Assembly (NCBI RefSeq): GCF_000166395.1
Contig: NC_014655.1
Coordinates: 1,054,001-1,118,000 of the forward strand
DNA: 64,000 nt
Source of the DNA: Leadbetterella byssophila DSM 17132
Lineage (GTDB): Bacteria > Bacteroidota > Bacteroidia > Cytophagales > Spirosomataceae
Reading direction: 5' to 3'
The translations under genes were made by a program, and so were the position numbers. Shown here one piece after another: positions 61,255 through 64,000 of this stretch (within the stretch, counting starts at the first letter, position 1; every line of letters begins with the position of its first letter). The notes beneath the pieces were generated by a model. The model searched no databases and was not told the DNA's origin. It saw only the letters and a program-made list of their open reading frames with translations.

Positions 61255-61728
61255 TTAATGGTTATCTTTTAAAATCATTTCCATTTTAGTATCTGCCCGC
61301 TTGTACTTGCCTTGTTCAATTGCGACTTCGGTAAAACCTAATTTTCTATAGATGCCCAAAGCAGGTTTCAATGCGGATTGCGTGTAGAGCAGCAATTTCT
61401 TCACGCCCAAATCTTTTGCCTTGTCAATAGCAGCCTGACACAACATTTTTCCGGCTCCGATGCCCTGATAATTTTCATCCACTGCCATTTTGGTCAATTC
61501 CATTGTATCATTATTTACTTTTTTCAAAGCGACTGTTCCGATTACCTTACCTCCATAAACGGCAAACAAAATTTTTCCTCCGTCATTTAATATCGCTTCT
61601 TCAGGATTAGACAAAACGTATTTATCAATATCTTCCAACACAAAATATTTTTCAATCCACGCTCGGTTTAATCTTTCAAAATAGATTTGCCATTCGGGAC
61701 GGTAATTTTCTATGGTTATCGTTTTCAT
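61255..61728 (-). CDS. GNAT family N-acetyltransferase
   Basis: 157 residues with the acetyl-CoA loop MAVDENYQGIGAGKMLCQAAI and the following strand LGVKKLLLYTQSALKPALGIYRKLGF. The N-terminus (ITIENYRPEWQIYFERLNRAW) is typical of the RimI-like small acetyltransferases. Overlaps the next GNAT gene by four bases. Substrate unknown. Confidence 0.87.
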   Translation of the reverse strand: MKTITIENYRPEWQIYFERLNRAWIEKYFVLEDIDKYVLSNPEEAILNDGGKILFAVYGGKVIGTVALKKVNNDTMELTKMAVDENYQGIGAGKMLCQAAIDKAKDLGVKKLLLYTQSALKPALGIYRKLGFTEVAIEQGKYKRADTKMEMILKDNH

Positions 61729-62234
61729 AATTTTATCTCAAATAAATTGACCTCAATGTTGTTATAGTGTTCCGGCAAATCACTCTGTGGCGGCAACTGC
61801 CTTTTACCTATCCATTCAAATCCTAATTTTTGGTAATAACCGGTCAACGCATCATTGTTTGCCCAGGTATCTATCCGGATGAATTTCTTCTTATTTTTCC
61901 ACGCTTCAACCATAGCCCAATCCACTACTTTCTTCGCTATATTTTTTCCTCTGTACGAATTGCGTATCGCCATACGGTGTAAATAAATGGCTTGCTTGCC
62001 GTCCTTGTCGTTCCAAATAATAGGTTCGGCCTTTACGATGGAAAATACACCTGCCATTTCATCGTCCTTGTCTAAGACTTTAAAGTGCCTTTTCTCTGTA
62101 ATTTCATTTTCAATAAATGATTTACTGAAAACAGGCCAACCGTATCCGCTTTGCTGAAATTGATAGGCTCTTGCTTCGCTGTATATTTTTTCCACCTCTG
62201 GAATGTCGGCTATAACCGTTTGCTCTATTCTCAT
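61725..62234 (-). CDS. GNAT family N-acetyltransferase
   Basis: 169 residues. The acetyl-CoA motif is MAIRNSYRGKNIAKKVVDWAM, followed by NDALTGYYQKLGFEWIGKRQL. It starts inside the EamA gene's last four bases. It is unlike the neighbouring GNAT outside the core motif, so the two arose separately. Confidence 0.87.
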   Translation of the reverse strand: MRIEQTVIADIPEVEKIYSEARAYQFQQSGYGWPVFSKSFIENEITEKRHFKVLDKDDEMAGVFSIVKAEPIIWNDKDGKQAIYLHRMAIRNSYRGKNIAKKVVDWAMVEAWKNKKKFIRIDTWANNDALTGYYQKLGFEWIGKRQLPPQSDLPEHYNNIEVNLFEIKL

Positions 62235-63139
62235 TTCTTTGACATTTTCTGATAACCTCTATTGACACAATACACACCGCTTAAAGTAGCGACCAAAGCC
62301 AATAAAGTGATACCGGTTAGGTTTTCATTCAGGAATAAAAATCCGAGCATAATGGCAATGAACGGATTGATATAAGCATACAGGGAAGAAATGCCTATCG
62401 GCAAATGTTTCAGCGCATACACAAAAGCAGAATACGCAATGACGGAACCCACTACAATCAGGTAAACCAAAGCCCAGATACTGGATGTCGTTACTGTTTT
62501 TAACTCTGAATAATCATCCAAAAAAGCACTGATTACAAACAAGGCCATTCCTCCGGAAAACAATTGCAATGCAGCATTTTGTAACACGTTCTTACTGTTC
62601 GGGATTTTGTATTTTGCTAATACACTCCCCGAAGCCCAGGCCAGACAAGCTCCGAAGGCTATTAACATTCCCGTAAAATAGGCAGGATTGGCAAGGTCTT
62701 TTAGATTGTCCCGAAAAATCAGTACAATACCCAAACAGCCTAATATCAATCCCACGATAATTAATAAATGTGGTTTTCTCCTGTCAAACCCGAACAAATA
62801 GCTGATGACCACCACAAAAACAGGAATGAGTGATAATATCAATGCTGCCAGTCCGCTTGAAATGTAGCGTTCGCACCAACCAATCACACCGTTTCCCAAA
62901 GCCACCATTAAAACGCCCGGAACAGATTGATAGAGGAAATCCGATTTATTCATATTCAAACTCCCTGTGAGTTTTAATCCTAAGAGCAAAGCTCCGCCTG
63001 CAACCACCTGCCGAATAGCAGCAAACAAAAACGGCGGAAAGGTTTCCACCCCAATACGGATAGCGAAATAGGTCGTTCCCCAAACGATACAAACAATGAA
63101 AAGTGCTCCGTAAGCCAGACTGTTTTTATTATTATCCAT
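62231..63139 (-). CDS. EamA family (DMT) transporter
   Basis: About 302 residues from ATG 63139 (a Met two codons upstream is possible). It has ten hydrophobic helices in two five-helix EamA repeats: SLAYGALFIVCIVWGTTYFAIRIG and YFTGMLIAFGACLAWASGSVLAKY. Such proteins usually export amino acids or metabolites. A MocR-type regulator is divergent, 95 bases away, which is a frequent pairing. It is the first gene of the long operon. Confidence 0.88.
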   Translation of the reverse strand: MDNNKNSLAYGALFIVCIVWGTTYFAIRIGVETFPPFLFAAIRQVVAGGALLLGLKLTGSLNMNKSDFLYQSVPGVLMVALGNGVIGWCERYISSGLAALILSLIPVFVVVISYLFGFDRRKPHLLIIVGLILGCLGIVLIFRDNLKDLANPAYFTGMLIAFGACLAWASGSVLAKYKIPNSKNVLQNAALQLFSGGMALFVISAFLDDYSELKTVTTSSIWALVYLIVVGSVIAYSAFVYALKHLPIGISSLYAYINPFIAIMLGFLFLNENLTGITLLALVATLSGVYCVNRGYQKMSKK

Positions 63140-63234
63140 AGCCATCTGATAAATTATAATGCAAAATAAGGAAGAAAAAACGTATGGTTACAGATACAAT
63201 TTTTGTAATTTTGTAGGATACAGTATGAAGTGCA

Positions 63235-64000
63235 ATGAAAGAAGTTTTATATCAAAGAATAGCAACGGTTCTTACGGAACAAATCAAAAACGGCACACTG
63301 AAAACAGGTGATAAGATGCCGTCATTACGTACGCTGCATAAAGAATATGGTGTGAGTATGAACACAGCCATACAAGCGTACTTGGAGTTGGAAGCCAACG
63401 GTCTGATTGTTTCCCGACCACAGTCCGGCTATTATGTGAATTACAAGCCTTCCAATTTGTCTGTCCCTTCCGTGAGTAAGCCTGCTAATCGGGCAAAACC
63501 TGAAAGTGTAGAAACACTGATTTCCAAAGTATATGCAACGTTAAGCAATAATGACGTTACCCGGCTTTCTTTGGGTGTTCCCGAAAACGAATTATTGCCT
63601 ATTGCAAAACTCAACAAAGAGTTGGTCAATGCGATGCGTAATCTCACAGGAAGCGGTACTGAGTATGAAGAAATACAAGGCAACCGAAAACTTCGCAGGG
63701 ATATTGCCCGATTGAATTATACCTGGAACGGAAATTTAAGTGAAGATGATATTGTTACGACTGCCGGGGCTATGAATGCTATTTCATTCGGGTTGATGGC
63801 ACTTACGCAGAAAGGCGATACGATAGCTGTGGAAAGTCCTGTTTATTTCGGCATATTGCAGTTGGCTAAAAGTTTGGGATTAAATGTCATTGAGCTGCCG
63901 ACACATCCGGTTACAGGCATTGAACCCGATGCTTTGAAAAAAACATTACCCCAAATAAAAGTGTGTATGCTGGTTTCTAATTTCAACAATCCGTTGGGAA
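63235..64000 (+). CDS. GntR/MocR-family regulator with aminotransferase domain (truncated by window end)
   Basis: The gene runs off the right edge; 255 residues are visible. A GntR-type winged helix comes first (YQRIATVLTEQIKNGTLKTGDKMPSLRTL, EYGVSMNTAIQAYLEL). The start of a fold-I aminotransferase domain follows (LSLGVPENELLPI, GNRKLRRDIARLNY, VTTAGAMNAISFGL). This is the MocR/PdxR group, in which PLP or an amino acid is the effector. A TAATTTTG box (63206-63213) precedes the ATG. It probably controls the divergent EamA operon. Confidence 0.9.
   Translation, partial: MKEVLYQRIATVLTEQIKNGTLKTGDKMPSLRTLHKEYGVSMNTAIQAYLELEANGLIVSRPQSGYYVNYKPSNLSVPSVSKPANRAKPESVETLISKVYATLSNNDVTRLSLGVPENELLPIAKLNKELVNAMRNLTGSGTEYEEIQGNRKLRRDIARLNYTWNGNLSEDDIVTTAGAMNAISFGLMALTQKGDTIAVESPVYFGILQLAKSLGLNVIELPTHPVTGIEPDALKKTLPQIKVCMLVSNFNNPLG

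Noticed and set aside
1-64000. CRISPR array
   Set aside because: No regular direct repeats with unique spacers and no cas genes were found; the regular repeats present are attC-like sites and heptamers.
1-64000. tRNA or rRNA genes
   Set aside because: I saw no convincing cloverleaf with a TTC-loop motif or rRNA segment; a tRNA scan could still find one.

Overview
The window is a Bacteroidota chromosome segment, most likely from the Cytophagales. The signs are promoters of the TTG-N20-TAnnTTTG type upstream of fumC and other genes, a secreted M43 protease with a T9SS-like C-terminal domain, WbqC, YfiT/BstA-type DinB proteins, an arginine deiminase/CtlX pair, and AT-rich, tightly packed operons. 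I cannot name the genus.

Bases 1 to about 29,400 are an ordinary core-genome stretch. They hold a queuosine-precursor transporter tail, a DinB protein, an inositol phosphatase, a DUF4105 protein, ClpC, WbqC, an OmpA-type envelope protein, TsaC, TruA, a nucleoside permease, FumC, a propeller lipoprotein and a NUDIX enzyme. Next come the phoH / M43 protease / dCMP deaminase / acpH / holA operon, DnaB, lysA with a glutaryl-CoA-type dehydrogenase, the arginine deiminase/CtlX pair and two Gfo/Idh/MocA oxidoreductases. Decay begins at about 27.9 kb, with an NAD(P)-binding protein split by a stop codon and a membrane-protein fragment. A badly broken IS66 element follows (29,572-31,811).

Bases 32,165-40,501 are the most interesting part: an integron-like gene-cassette array. 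A tyrosine recombinase pseudogene (one stop codon, one frameshift) is followed in the same orientation by a putative attI and five cassettes. These carry a lipoprotein plus HNH protein, McrBC restriction, a GT39-like glycosyltransferase, a secreted protein and a CxxC membrane protein. Four complete attC-like hairpin sites of about 135-141 bp separate them. For every cassette, the first bases after the upstream site are the reverse complement of the R'' box that closes the same cassette. That is the signature expected of integron cassettes, yet the recombinase seems to lack the IntI-specific insertion.

The last attC-like site is cut after its R'' box, and mobile-element genes begin there. From 40.5 to 56 kb there is a small phage-like or satellite-like group (broken conserved ORF, DUF5675, two small membrane proteins) and a 1.1 kb gene-free stretch with large nested inverted repeats. 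A nine-gene minus-strand island follows, led by an XRE regulator: a DUF262/DUF3696-ATPase group, then an ABC-3C-type conflict system with a newly noticed 59-residue membrane protein. An intact IS3-family element with programmed-frameshift features sits next. The segment ends with a primase/VapE replication protein, five heptamer repeats, an excisionase-like HTH protein and a possibly RteC-like protein.

Bases 56,084-63,139 are one long minus-strand operon of small enzymes (cupin, three DinB-like proteins, AAA kinase-like, NTF2-like, thioesterase, three GNATs, branched-chain aminotransferase, EamA exporter). It is divergent from a GntR/MocR regulator that runs off the window end. Several broken genes carry single-base changes in A-runs, so real decay and base-calling error both remain possible explanations.
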